From Protaetiibacter sp. SSC-01 (lineage in GTDB: Bacteria > Actinomycetota > Actinomycetes > Actinomycetales > Microbacteriaceae): a stretch of DNA of 64,000 bases. Made by a program: the position numbers and the translations under genes. Within the stretch, counting starts at the first letter, position 1, and every line of letters starts with the position of its first letter. The notes under the pieces are model-generated. The model saw only the letters and a program-made list of their open reading frames with translations. It was not told where the DNA came from and did no database searches. This document shows, piece by piece, positions 55,972-63,833 of this stretch. The stretch is from contig NZ_CP059987.1 in NCBI RefSeq assembly GCF_014483895.1, positions 186,001 to 250,000 of the forward strand. The letters are read 5' to 3'.

Positions 55972-56034
55972 CGCTGAGTGGTCGGTTTCTGGCCTTAAAC
56001 CGCCGGTTTGAGGCCAGAAACCGACCGGTCAGCG
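55972..56034. repeat. 63-bp palindromic element, copy 1
   Basis: Arms CGCTGAGTGGTCGGTTTCTG and, on the right, CAGAAACCGACCGGTCAGCG, centre TTAAACCGCCGGTTT. An extra arm tip CGCTGAGTGGTCG lies just upstream (55949-55961). After the cytochrome-b-like gene. Confidence 0.88.
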
Positions 56035-56115
56035 ATCGGAGGGCCCGGACCGGCCCGCGGATGCAGGCGGATGCACGACCCGCGAACGCGGGGAGGCGGG
56101 CTCCCAGCCACGCGT

Positions 56116-56130
56116 GTTATCACTGATTAC
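56116..56130. promoter_or_regulatory. Possible autoregulatory operator of the second tetR
   Basis: GTTATCA-C-TGATTAC, a 15-bp dyad with one mismatch, directly abutting the ATG of the tetR gene. Confidence 0.5.
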
Positions 56131-56712
56131 ATGAACACCGGGACTCGACGAGGAGACCTCCGGGCCACCATCCTCCAGCTGTCGCTGGATCATGTGCGCA
56201 CCGAAGGCATGAGCACACTCTCGGCGCGCGACGTCGCGCGGAGGGCCGGCGTCAGCTCGGCGGCCGTCTACCGCCACTTCCCCGACTTCGGTCAGCTCCG
56301 CGTCGCCGTCGCCCGCGCTGCCCGCGAGGAGCTCGCCCGCACGATGATCGCCGCGAAGGCGCTCGCGGGCCCCACCCCGCGGACGTGGCTCGACGAGGCG
56401 TGCCGCGCCTACATCCGCTTCGGGCTCGAGCAGCCGCTGCTCTTCGCGGCGGCGTTCCAGGGGCCGGAAGCGCGCGATGGATCGGGCGACGACCCCTCGC
56501 CGTGGGATGTGCTGCTGGAGACCCTCGACGAGCTCGTCGCCGTGGGCGCCCTCGGCGCGGCATCCCGTGAGCAGGCGCCGCTCGCGGTGTGGACCTCGGT
56601 GCACGGCCTCGCATCCCTGCTCGCGATCGGCACGCTGCCGCCCGGCGTCACGGTCGAGCTCGCGATCGGCACCGTGCTGCGGAGCCTCCACCGCTCGATC
56701 GGCGTCGACTGA
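56131..56712 (+). CDS. TetR-family transcriptional regulator
   Basis: 193 residues from ATG 56131. HTH DVARRAGVSSAAVYRHFPDFGQLRVAVAR at ~28-57, then a C-terminal domain of the TetR_C_33/WHG type (AYIRFGLEQPLLFAAAF). The start abuts a 15-bp dyad, suggesting autoregulation of a nearly leaderless transcript. Targets are unknown; the next genes (DUF2200, PEP-mutase-like) have their own -10 boxes. The upstream frame from 56008 runs through the palindromic element and is rejected. Confidence 0.88.
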   Translation: MNTGTRRGDLRATILQLSLDHVRTEGMSTLSARDVARRAGVSSAAVYRHFPDFGQLRVAVARAAREELARTMIAAKALAGPTPRTWLDEACRAYIRFGLEQPLLFAAAFQGPEARDGSGDDPSPWDVLLETLDELVAVGALGAASREQAPLAVWTSVHGLASLLAIGTLPPGVTVELAIGTVLRSLHRSIGVD

Positions 56713-56724
56713 CGCGCCCCGGCG

Positions 56725-56730
56725 TACCCT
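56725..56730 (+). promoter_or_regulatory. -10 box (TACCCT) of leaderless DUF2200 gene
   Basis: TACCCT ends 6 bases before ATG 56737; no ribosome site. Confidence 0.55.
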
Positions 56731-56736
56731 TTCGGC

Positions 56737-57087
56737 ATGGAGCACCGCATCTACGGCATGAGCTTCGCGCGCATCTACCCGCTCTACGTCGAGAAGGTGG
56801 AGCGCAAGGGGCGCACGACCGAGGAGCTCGACGACGTCATCGAGTGGCTCACGGGCTATACCCCGGCCGAGGTGCAGGCCCACATCGAGGCCGGCACGAC
56901 GCTGCGCGAGTTCTTCGACGGCGCCCGCATCAACCCGGCCGCGAGCCTCATCACGGGCGTCATCTGCGGCATCCGGGTCGAGCAGATCGACGACCCGCTC
57001 ATGCAGAGGATCCGCTATCTCGACAAGCTCGTCGACGAGCTCGCGCGGGGCAAGGCGCTGCAGAAGGTGCTGCGCACCCCGGCGTAG
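56737..57087 (+). CDS. DUF2200 family protein
   Basis: 116 residues. MEHRIYGMSFARIYPLYVEKVERKGRT at the start and the central WLTGYTPAEV... block are typical of the DUF2200 family, small cytoplasmic proteins of unknown function found across bacteria. Single-gene unit with a leaderless-type start. Confidence 0.88.
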   Translation: MEHRIYGMSFARIYPLYVEKVERKGRTTEELDDVIEWLTGYTPAEVQAHIEAGTTLREFFDGARINPAASLITGVICGIRVEQIDDPLMQRIRYLDKLVDELARGKALQKVLRTPA

Positions 57088-57102
57088 CCGCGCGGCAGGG
57101 CG

Positions 57103-57108
57103 TAGCGT
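57103..57108 (+). promoter_or_regulatory. -10 box (TAGCGT) of PEP-mutase-like gene
   Basis: TAGCGT ends 8 bases before ATG 57117. Confidence 0.45.
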
Positions 57109-57116
57109 CAGGGGGC

Positions 57117-57881
57117 ATGACGACGACTCACGACAAAGCGCTCGCCCTTCAGGCCCTCCACGAGGCGCCAGAGATCCTGCAGGTGGTCAACGTGTGGGAT
57201 GCGGTGAGCGCGAAGGTCATCGCCGAGCTGCCCGGCACGCGCGCCCTCGCGACCGCCGGCCACTCGATCGCCGCGAGCCACGGCTACCCCGACGGCGGGA
57301 TGCCGCTCGACGTCGCGCTCGACGGCGCCCGCGTCATCGCCGAGGCGGTCGACCTGCCGGTGAGCGCCGACCTCGACGACGGCTACGACGAGCCCGGCGA
57401 GACCGTGCGCCGCGTGATCGGCTTCGGCGTCGTCGGCGCCAACGTCGAGGACCGGATGCGCCCGCTCGAGGAGGCGGCCGCGCGTGTGCGCGCGATCACG
57501 CGCGCCGCCGAGGCGGAGGGCGTCGCGTTCCAGCTCAACGCGCGCACCGACGCGTTCCTCGGCGAGGGTGATGTCGAGTGGAAGCTCGGCGAGGCGATCG
57601 CGCGCGGCCGCGCGTTCCTCGCGGAGGGTGCCGCGCTCGTCTTCGTGCCCGGCCCGACGCAGCGCGAGCTGATCGAGCCGCTCGTCGAGGCCTTCGGGGG
57701 CAAGCTCTCGATCATCGGCCTGCCGGGCGCGCTTCCCGCATCCGAGTACGAGCGGATGGGCGTGGCCCGCATCTCCTACGGCCCCCTGACCCAGCGCGTC
57801 GCCCTCCGTGCGCTGCGCGACCTCGGCGCCTCGCTCTACGGTGGCGGCGTCATCCCCGAGGACACGCCGGCCCTCAACTGA
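57117..57881 (+). CDS. Isocitrate lyase/PEP mutase family protein
   Basis: 254 residues. TIM barrel with the metal-binding DLDDGYDEPGET loop, VVGANVEDRM and FQLNARTDAFL, as in the PEP mutase/carboxy-PEP lyase superfamily. The catalytic KKCGH-type loop of isocitrate lyase is absent (SIAASHGYPDGG stands there), so it probably cleaves a C-C bond of another 2-substituted succinate or oxaloacetate-like acid. Substrate unknown. Confidence 0.85.
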   Translation: MTTTHDKALALQALHEAPEILQVVNVWDAVSAKVIAELPGTRALATAGHSIAASHGYPDGGMPLDVALDGARVIAEAVDLPVSADLDDGYDEPGETVRRVIGFGVVGANVEDRMRPLEEAAARVRAITRAAEAEGVAFQLNARTDAFLGEGDVEWKLGEAIARGRAFLAEGAALVFVPGPTQRELIEPLVEAFGGKLSIIGLPGALPASEYERMGVARISYGPLTQRVALRALRDLGASLYGGGVIPEDTPALN

Positions 57882-57896
57882 CGCCGGCGCTCCATT

Positions 57897-57959
57897 CGCT
57901 GAGTGGTCGGTTTCTGGCCCCAAACCTGCGGTTTGAGGCCAGAAACCGACCGGTCAGCG
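57897..57959. repeat. 63-bp palindromic element, copy 2
   Basis: Arms CGCTGAGTGGTCGGTTTCTG / CAGAAACCGACCGGTCAGCG. It lies between convergent genes and its right end contains the stop codon (57954-57956) of the WYL regulator on the minus strand. Confidence 0.9.
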
Positions 57960-58907
57960 AGAGATGGCCCGCGCGTAGCGCGCCCCGAGCATCCGCACGT
58001 GGTCGACGAGCTCGGCGGGCGCGGTGACGCGGAAGTCGAGCCCCAGCATCCCGATGTAGACCGCGATCGTCTCGTAGCTGTCGCCGCCCGTCACGAGCAC
58101 GCAGCGCCCGGCGTCGAGCGCCTCGACGACCCCGACGGCGGGGTTGATGCGCGCGAGCACCTCGTCCGCGGGTGCGAGCACCTCGATCCGCGCGTGCACC
58201 GCCCACCCCGACGACGCGACCGTGCGCACGACGAGCTCCGTGTAGCGCTCCTCGCTGAGCGGCCGCGGGCGGAACGGGCGCCGCGTGGGCTGCTTGAGCC
58301 GCATCCAGTCGAGCCGGTACGTGCCCCACTCGCCCGTCGCGGCATCCCGCGCCACGAGGTACCAGCGCCGCTGCCAGCTCACGACGCGGTACGGCTCGAC
58401 GAGGTGCGCGGCCCCGCCGAGCTCGAAGCGCAGCCACTCGGTGTCGCGCACGGCCGCGGCGACCTGCGCGAGGGCGGCGGGGTCGAGCTCGGGGTCGGCG
58501 ACGTTCGAGCTTGTGTTGGCGGGCCCCTCGTCGACGGAGCTGCGGATGGCGCTCACACGGTCGCGCACGCGCGCCGGCAGCACCGTCTCGAGCTTCGCGA
58601 GCGTGCGGGCGCTCGTCTCGGAGACGCCGGGGACCGCGGATGCTGCCCGCAGCCCGACGGCGACCGCGACCGCGTCGTCGTCGTCGAGCAGCAGGGGAGG
58701 GACGCGCGCCCCCGCACCCAGCCGGTACGCGCCCGCCCGGCCGCGCACCGCATCCACGGGGTAGCCGAGCTCGCGGAGCGTGCCGACGTCGGCGCGCACC
58801 GTGCGCTCGCTCACGTCGAGCCGCTCGGCGAGCTCCGGCCCGCTCCAGGCCCGCCCCGACTGCAGCATCGCGAGCAGCTCGAGGAGGCGTTGGGTGCGCG
58901 TCGACAT
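57954..58907 (-). CDS. WYL-domain (DeoR/YafY-type) transcriptional regulator
   Basis: 317 residues. HTH_11 winged helix ([46 protein letters not shown]) at ~6-55, WYL domain ~140-215 ([23 protein letters not shown]) and C-terminal WCX domain. WYL regulators respond to nucleotides, nucleic acids or other small ligands. Divergent from the epoxide hydrolase with a dyad between them, which it probably controls. Its C-terminal residues and stop overlap the 63-bp palindrome. Confidence 0.92.
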   Translation of the reverse strand: MSTRTQRLLELLAMLQSGRAWSGPELAERLDVSERTVRADVGTLRELGYPVDAVRGRAGAYRLGAGARVPPLLLDDDDAVAVAVGLRAASAVPGVSETSARTLAKLETVLPARVRDRVSAIRSSVDEGPANTSSNVADPELDPAALAQVAAAVRDTEWLRFELGGAAHLVEPYRVVSWQRRWYLVARDAATGEWGTYRLDWMRLKQPTRRPFRPRPLSEERYTELVVRTVASSGWAVHARIEVLAPADEVLARINPAVGVVEALDAGRCVLVTGGDSYETIAVYIGMLGLDFRVTAPAELVDHVRMLGARYARAISR

Positions 58908-58913
58908 GGGTTC

Positions 58914-58944
58914 TCGAATCAGGAAAGAAACGTGCCTGATGCGA
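58914..58944. promoter_or_regulatory. Dyad operator between WYL regulator and epoxide hydrolase
   Basis: TCGAATCAGG (58914-58923) and CCTGATGCGA (58935-58944) form 10-bp arms with one mismatch and an 11-base spacer, next to the epoxide hydrolase -10 box. Confidence 0.6.
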
Positions 58945-58947
58945 ACC

Positions 58948-58953
58948 TACCGT
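58948..58953 (+). promoter_or_regulatory. -10 box (TACCGT) of leaderless epoxide hydrolase gene
   Basis: TACCGT ends 6 bases before ATG 58960; no ribosome site. Confidence 0.55.
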
Positions 58954-58959
58954 GAGGGC

Positions 58960-60096
58960 ATGACGAACAACACCACCATCACCCCCTTCCGCATCGACAT
59001 CCCTCAGGCCGACATCGACGACCTGCGCGAGCGGCTCGCGCGCACGCGCCTGCCGCAGCCCGCGCCGGGCGACGACTGGAGCTACGGGATGCCGAACCAC
59101 TACCTCACCCCGCTCGTCGAGGCGTGGCGCGGGTTCGACTGGCGCGCGCAGGAGGCGCGCCTCAACGCCTACCCGCAGTTCACGACCGAGATCGACGGCC
59201 AGACGATCCATTTCCTCCACGTCGAGTCGCAGGTTCCGGATGCGACCCCGCTGCTGCTCGTGCACAGCTACCCCGGCACGGTCGCCGACTTCCTCGACAT
59301 GATCGACCCGCTCGTCGACCCGGTGGCCCACGGCGGCCGCGCCGAGGACGCGTTCTCGCTCGTGATCCCCTCGGCGCCCGGCTTCGGCTTCAGCACGCCG
59401 CTCGTCGACCGCGGCTGGACCATCAAGCGCGTCGCCGAGACCTACGACCAGCTCATGCGCCGCCTCGGCTACGACCGCTACCTCAGCCACGGCAGCGACA
59501 TGGGGGCGCTCGTCGGACGCGAGCTCGCCATCCTGAGCCCCGAGGGCTTCCTCGGCGCGCACGTGCTGCAGCTGTTCGCGTTCCCCTCGGGCGACCCGGC
59601 CGAGTTCGAGAAGCTCGAGCCCGCCGACTACGCGGCGCTCGAGCACATGCAGTGGTTCCAGTCGGTGGGCGGCTACAACGCGTTCAACGCGTCGCGGCCC
59701 CAGACGGTCGCGGCGGCGCTCTCCGACTCGCCCGCCGGCCAGCTCGCCTGGAACGAGCTCTTCCAGTCGTTCGGCAACGGAACGAGCCGCGTGACCGACG
59801 AGCAGCTTCTGCTCGAGGCCTCGATCGAGTGGTTCACGAACACCTCGGCGTCGGTCGGCCGCTACCACTTCGAGGAGGCGCACTCGGGCGCCGAGCCCGT
59901 CGTGAACCCCGGCGTCGTCGGCGTGACGGTGTTCGAGCACGACTTCCAGACGATCAAGGTGTTCGCCGAGCGCGACAACGCGAACATCGTCTACTGGGGT
60001 CGCGGAACGGATGCCGGCCACTACGCCGCGCTCGAGGCCCCGGATGCCGTGGTCGCCGAGCTCCGCGCATTCGCCGAGGTCGTGGCCCGCCGCTGA
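58960..60096 (+). CDS. Epoxide hydrolase (microsomal type, EHN + alpha/beta hydrolase)
   Basis: 378 residues. EHN domain (~6-110; [23 protein letters not shown]), oxyanion-loop HSYPG at 102-106 (canonical HGWPG, so a variant), nucleophile Asp180 in [11 protein letters not shown], and a C-terminal [13 protein letters not shown] with the base His. It opens epoxides through a covalent ester, used in detoxification or terpenoid catabolism. Divergent from the WYL regulator, suggesting inducible expression. Leaderless-type start. Confidence 0.9.
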   Translation: MTNNTTITPFRIDIPQADIDDLRERLARTRLPQPAPGDDWSYGMPNHYLTPLVEAWRGFDWRAQEARLNAYPQFTTEIDGQTIHFLHVESQVPDATPLLLVHSYPGTVADFLDMIDPLVDPVAHGGRAEDAFSLVIPSAPGFGFSTPLVDRGWTIKRVAETYDQLMRRLGYDRYLSHGSDMGALVGRELAILSPEGFLGAHVLQLFAFPSGDPAEFEKLEPADYAALEHMQWFQSVGGYNAFNASRPQTVAAALSDSPAGQLAWNELFQSFGNGTSRVTDEQLLLEASIEWFTNTSASVGRYHFEEAHSGAEPVVNPGVVGVTVFEHDFQTIKVFAERDNANIVYWGRGTDAGHYAALEAPDAVVAELRAFAEVVARR

Positions 60097-60119
60097 CCTC
60101 CGGTCGCCGAGTGATCGTG

Positions 60120-60182
60120 CGCTGACTGGTCGGTTTCTGGCCTCAAACCCGCGGTTTGAGGCCAGAAACCGACCGATCAGCG
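60120..60182. repeat. 63-bp palindromic element, copy 3
   Basis: Arms CGCTGACTGGTCGGTTTCTG / CAGAAACCGACCGATCAGCG with centre CAAACCCGCGGTTTG. Between epoxide hydrolase and crotonase genes on the same strand. Confidence 0.88.
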
Positions 60183-60210
60183 TGTGCAAGGCGCGCCCCC
60201 GGAGGGGTGG

Positions 60211-60216
60211 TACCGT
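60211..60216 (+). promoter_or_regulatory. -10 box (TACCGT) of leaderless crotonase gene
   Basis: TACCGT ends 6 bases before ATG 60223; the GGAGGGG further upstream is before the box and cannot serve as a ribosome site for a transcript that starts here. Confidence 0.5.
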
Positions 60217-60222
60217 CGCGCC

Positions 60223-60978
60223 ATGGCCGACCCCATCCTGCTCACCGTCGATCAGGGCCTCGCCCGCATCACCCTCAACCGCCCCGAGCGGCTCAACGCC
60301 TTCGACGGCGAGACGGGCCACGCGTGGGCACGCATCGCCGAGGAGGTCGTCGCGCGCGACGACGTGCACGCGGTGCTGCTCGAGGGCGCGGGCCCCGCGT
60401 TCTGCGCGGGCGGCGACGTGCGGGCCATGGTCGAGCTCGGCTCGGGCCCCGCCCTCACCGAGCTCGCGGGCGTCATCAACCGCGGCATCCGGGCCCTCAC
60501 CGAGTCGGAGCTGCCCGTCGCGGTGGCCGCCCACGGCGCCGTCGTCGGCGGCGGGCTCGGCATCCTGCTCTCGGGCGACTACGCGGTCGTCGGCGAGAGC
60601 TCGAAGATCGGCAGCCGCTACGCCAACGTCGGCCTCACGCCCGACCTCTCGGTGTCGGCGCAGCTCGCTCGCGCGGTCGGCGAGCGGCGCGCGCTCCAGC
60701 TCGTGCTGAGCGACCGGGTGCTCTCGGGCGCCGAGGCGGTCGAGTGGGGTCTCGCAGCCGAGGTGGTTCCGGATGCCGAGGTCGGCCCCCGCGCGGAGGC
60801 CGTGGCGCGCTCGTGGATCGCGGGAGCCGCATCCGCCTACGGGCGTGCGAAGCGCCTCGTGCGCGACGCGGCCCACCGGCCGTTCGCGGAGCAGCTCGCC
60901 GAGGAGGCCCGCTTGATCGGCGCCGCCTACGAGAGCCCGGACGGCCGGCGCCTCACGGCCGCCTTCGCCGCCAAGTAA
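60223..60978 (+). CDS. Enoyl-CoA hydratase/isomerase family protein
   Basis: 251 residues, crotonase fold: ITLNRPERLNAF near the N-terminus, oxyanion-hole blocks FCAGGDVRAM and AHGAVVGGGLGI, and NVGLTPDLSVSAQLAR where hydratases have catalytic Glu. The Asp here is like PaaG-type isomerases, so isomerase or hydratase activity on an acyl-CoA is possible. Leaderless-type start at ATG 60223. A 69-bp palindrome follows. Confidence 0.9.
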   Translation: MADPILLTVDQGLARITLNRPERLNAFDGETGHAWARIAEEVVARDDVHAVLLEGAGPAFCAGGDVRAMVELGSGPALTELAGVINRGIRALTESELPVAVAAHGAVVGGGLGILLSGDYAVVGESSKIGSRYANVGLTPDLSVSAQLARAVGERRALQLVLSDRVLSGAEAVEWGLAAEVVPDAEVGPRAEAVARSWIAGAASAYGRAKRLVRDAAHRPFAEQLAEEARLIGAAYESPDGRRLTAAFAAK

Positions 60979-60990
60979 CCGCCCGTCGTC

Positions 60991-61059
60991 GTCCCCGAAA
61001 GTACGTACTTTTCCCTCGAATCGGCCCGGTTCTCGCGAAAAGTACGTACTTTCGCGGAC
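60991..61059. repeat. 69-bp palindromic element, copy B
   Basis: Arms built on CGAAAGTACGTACTTTTC (left) and GCGAAAAGTACGTACTTTCG (right) with a divergent ~20-base centre; same length as the copy at 30101-30169. It lies between convergent crotonase and DUF2804 genes and ends 4 bases before the DUF2804 stop. Confidence 0.85.
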
Positions 61060-61062
61060 CCG

Positions 61063-62055
61063 TCACCACTTGTTGGCTACGTCCTCCGCCCAGCCGAAGA
61101 GGTCGCGCACCTCGATGCGCCGGCCGTCGACGCGGATCCAGCCGTTGAAGTGGCCGAACACCTGGTCGCCGCGCGTGCCGATGATGCCGAGGTTCGTGCG
61201 CGAGACGTGGTCGTACTCGGGCGTCACGGTGACGTCGACGTCGGTGCCCCGGAGCGTCCACGGCTCCATCGGCCGGTCGAGGTCGTAGCCCCACGCGACG
61301 TCCTCGGAGATCTTCGTGACGTGCCCATCGACGATGAGGGCGTTCTCGGTCATGCCCGTGCCGTCGGTCCAGCGGGCGCCGAACTGCAGGCCCACCTGGT
61401 GCCCGTCGGTGCGGCCGACGGCGGCGGCCCAGTTCCAGCGCACGTCGTGGTGCCAGCGTCCGCGTCCGTGGTCGAGCACGGCCCACGCATCCGTCAGCTC
61501 GATGGTCTCGTCGCCCACCGTGAGGGTGCCGACGGCGCGGCGGCCGACGTCCTTGATCGTGTACTGGAAGCGGCGCTCCGACCACGGCACGACGACCGCG
61601 AGCGACTGGTGGTCGGCATCCGCCTCGGCGAGCACGTCGACCGAGAGGCCGTCGGCGCGCGCCCGCAGATGGGTGCCGCCCTCCTCGTCGCGGATGTCGA
61701 TCTCGAGCGAGCCGGACTTCGCGCGCGCCGGCTCGTCGCCGAGCGAGCCGGGCAGGCTCGCCGTCCACGCGCCGCCGATGCGGCCGCGGTCGATCGTCTC
61801 GCCCGTGCGGCGGTCGCGCACCCAGAAGCCGTGCAGCGCCGCGTAGTCGAGCGACGACACCGTCACCGACACGATGTGCGTGGGGGAGACGATCGCCCAG
61901 TACTCCCAGCGCTTGTTACGGCCCTTGTCTCGCAGGCCGCGCCCGATGCCCGAGGTGTCGTGCAGCGGGCGGCGGCTCCAGCCCACGGCATCGGGGTTGA
62001 GGCTGCCGTCGGGGCGGCAGAGGGCGACGGGGGCGATGATCTCGCGCTCGCTCAT
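61063..62055 (-). CDS. DUF2804 family protein
   Basis: 330 residues from ATG 62055, overlapping the upstream GH2 stop (ATGA). Beta-rich protein with motifs WEYWAIVSPTHIVSVTVSSLDY and WNWAAAVGRTDGHQVGLQFG of the DUF2804 family, which has no established activity known to me. No signal peptide. Tight coupling to a GH2 enzyme and to a membrane protein suggests a role in sugar or glycoside metabolism (inference). Confidence 0.88.
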   Translation of the reverse strand: MSEREIIAPVALCRPDGSLNPDAVGWSRRPLHDTSGIGRGLRDKGRNKRWEYWAIVSPTHIVSVTVSSLDYAALHGFWVRDRRTGETIDRGRIGGAWTASLPGSLGDEPARAKSGSLEIDIRDEEGGTHLRARADGLSVDVLAEADADHQSLAVVVPWSERRFQYTIKDVGRRAVGTLTVGDETIELTDAWAVLDHGRGRWHHDVRWNWAAAVGRTDGHQVGLQFGARWTDGTGMTENALIVDGHVTKISEDVAWGYDLDRPMEPWTLRGTDVDVTVTPEYDHVSRTNLGIIGTRGDQVFGHFNGWIRVDGRRIEVRDLFGWAEDVANKW

Positions 62056-63833
62056 TCGGGTGCTCCAGAGGTGACGGCCGCGAAGCGGCGGCGGATGTCG
62101 TGGTTGATGGCCCGCACGGTGTCCGCGTCCAGTTTCACCTCGGTGCGGTCGGCGGTGAGGATGCCGTTCGACTCGTCCTCGACGTCGGACAGCTGCGTGT
62201 AGACCGTGGCGGAGAGGCCGTGCTCGAGCGCGGGGATGATCTCGCGACGGTGCAGGCGCTCGTACTGCGCCGTGAGCTCGGCGGAGTCCTTCGCGCGGCG
62301 GTAGCCGAACTCGCGTTCGGGGTAGTCGTGGCCCGGCAGGCGCAGGTTGTAGCCGCCGTACTCCGACACGACGAGCGCGCGCCCGTCGCGCCCCCACCAG
62401 CGGGCGGGACGGATGGGCTGGAAGTACACGTGCAGGCTCCGCAGGTCGCCGGCTCGCTGGTCGTGCCATCCGCTCGCGTGGTCGACGATGCGGTCGGGGT
62501 CGAGCGCCCGTACGCGCTCCGCGACGGAGGCGGCGTCGAACTGCCCCCAGCCCTCGTTGAACGGCACCCAGGTGACGACCGCGGGGCTGTTGCGCAGCAG
62601 TTCGATCGTCTCGTCGAGCTCCCGCAGGAACTCGGCGCGACCCTCCGCATCCGCTCGCCCGAAGGCCGCGTACCGCCGGTCGGAGAAGCGGATGCGCGGG
62701 TGCGCGACGGGCAGCGTCACGACGCGCGCCGGGTACTCGCGACCGCCGTTGACGGCGTCCTGCCACACGAGCATGCCGAGCCGATCGCAGTGGAAGTACC
62801 AGCGCAGCGGCTCGATCTTGATGTGCTTGCGCAGCATCGTGAAGCCGAGGTGCTTCATGGCCTCGATGTCGCGCACGAGCGCCGCGTCGTCGGGTGCCGT
62901 GTAGAGCCCGCCCGGCCAGTAGCCCTGGTCGAGCACGCCGATGTGCGGGTACGGCTCGCCGTTGAGGTGCAGGCGAGGCACGCCCACGGCATCCGGCACC
63001 ACCTCGGCCGAGCGCAGGCCCACGTAGCTCTCGACGCGGTCGTCGCTGAGCGAGATCTCGAGGTCGTAGAGGAACGGATGCTCGGGCGCCCAGGTGCGCG
63101 GCTCGGGGATGCGGATCAGCAGATCGTCGCCCGAGACGCCATCGGCTCGGACGACGACCTGGCCCTCGGCGAGCACGGTCGCCGTGAACGGGTGGGGGTG
63201 GTCGTCGGATGCGGTCACCCGCAGCTCGAGCGTCGCCTCGGCGAGGCCGTCGCGGATGCCGGGGGTGCGCATCCGGAGCCTCGCGACGTGCACGGTCGGC
63301 ACGGTCTCGAGCCACACGGTCTGCCAGATGCCCGATTGCGCGGTGTACCAGATGCCCCCGCGGCGCAGCTTCTGCTTGCCGCGCGAGTGGAAGGAGGTGT
63401 CGCTCGCGTCGCGCACCTCGACGACGAGCTCGTGCAGCTCTGCGTCGGCGAGCGCGTCGGTGATGTCGGCCGAGAACGGCAGGTAACCCCCTACGTGGGT
63501 TGCCACCTCGACGCCGTTCACGCGCACGCGGCAGCGCTGGTCGACCGCCCCGAAGTGCAGGATGACGCGCTCGCCCGGCCGTGCGCTCGCGGCGAAGGTG
63601 CGGCGGTACCAGAGCGTCTCGTCGGGCTGCAGCTGACGGCCGACGCCCGAGAGCTCCGCCTCGGGCGAGAACGGCACGACGATCGGGCCATCCCACCCGG
63701 TCGGCTGGGGCGCGTCGGCGGCCGTGAACGCGTGCTCCCACGTGCCGTTGAGGATCGTGAACCCGGCCCGACGCAGCTGCGGGCGTGGGTACTCGGGCAG
63801 CGGCACGAGGGCGTCGGCGGGCTGCGACGTCAT
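62052..63833 (-). CDS. Glycoside hydrolase family 2 protein, short cytoplasmic type
   Basis: 593 residues from ATG 63833. GH2 sugar-binding domain (~20-180), Ig-like domain (~183-280), TIM barrel (~285-590); acid/base Glu427 in PFNEGWG and nucleophile Glu491 in VVSEYGGYN. No signal peptide. Related to the GH2 at 46743-48704 (shared PEYPRP opening, VLDQGYWP, FTMLRKHIK). The start overlaps the stop of the upstream membrane-protein gene and its own stop overlaps DUF2804, so the three form a coupled operon. Specificity unknown. Confidence 0.92.
   Translation of the reverse strand: MTSQPADALVPLPEYPRPQLRRAGFTILNGTWEHAFTAADAPQPTGWDGPIVVPFSPEAELSGVGRQLQPDETLWYRRTFAASARPGERVILHFGAVDQRCRVRVNGVEVATHVGGYLPFSADITDALADAELHELVVEVRDASDTSFHSRGKQKLRRGGIWYTAQSGIWQTVWLETVPTVHVARLRMRTPGIRDGLAEATLELRVTASDDHPHPFTATVLAEGQVVVRADGVSGDDLLIRIPEPRTWAPEHPFLYDLEISLSDDRVESYVGLRSAEVVPDAVGVPRLHLNGEPYPHIGVLDQGYWPGGLYTAPDDAALVRDIEAMKHLGFTMLRKHIKIEPLRWYFHCDRLGMLVWQDAVNGGREYPARVVTLPVAHPRIRFSDRRYAAFGRADAEGRAEFLRELDETIELLRNSPAVVTWVPFNEGWGQFDAASVAERVRALDPDRIVDHASGWHDQRAGDLRSLHVYFQPIRPARWWGRDGRALVVSEYGGYNLRLPGHDYPEREFGYRRAKDSAELTAQYERLHRREIIPALEHGLSATVYTQLSDVEDESNGILTADRTEVKLDADTVRAINHDIRRRFAAVTSGAPE

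Noticed and set aside
61063-63741. 892-codon fused frame upstream of DUF2804
   Set aside because: The upstream part is a shadow of the GH2 gene; DUF2804 begins at ATG 62055 with an ATGA overlap.
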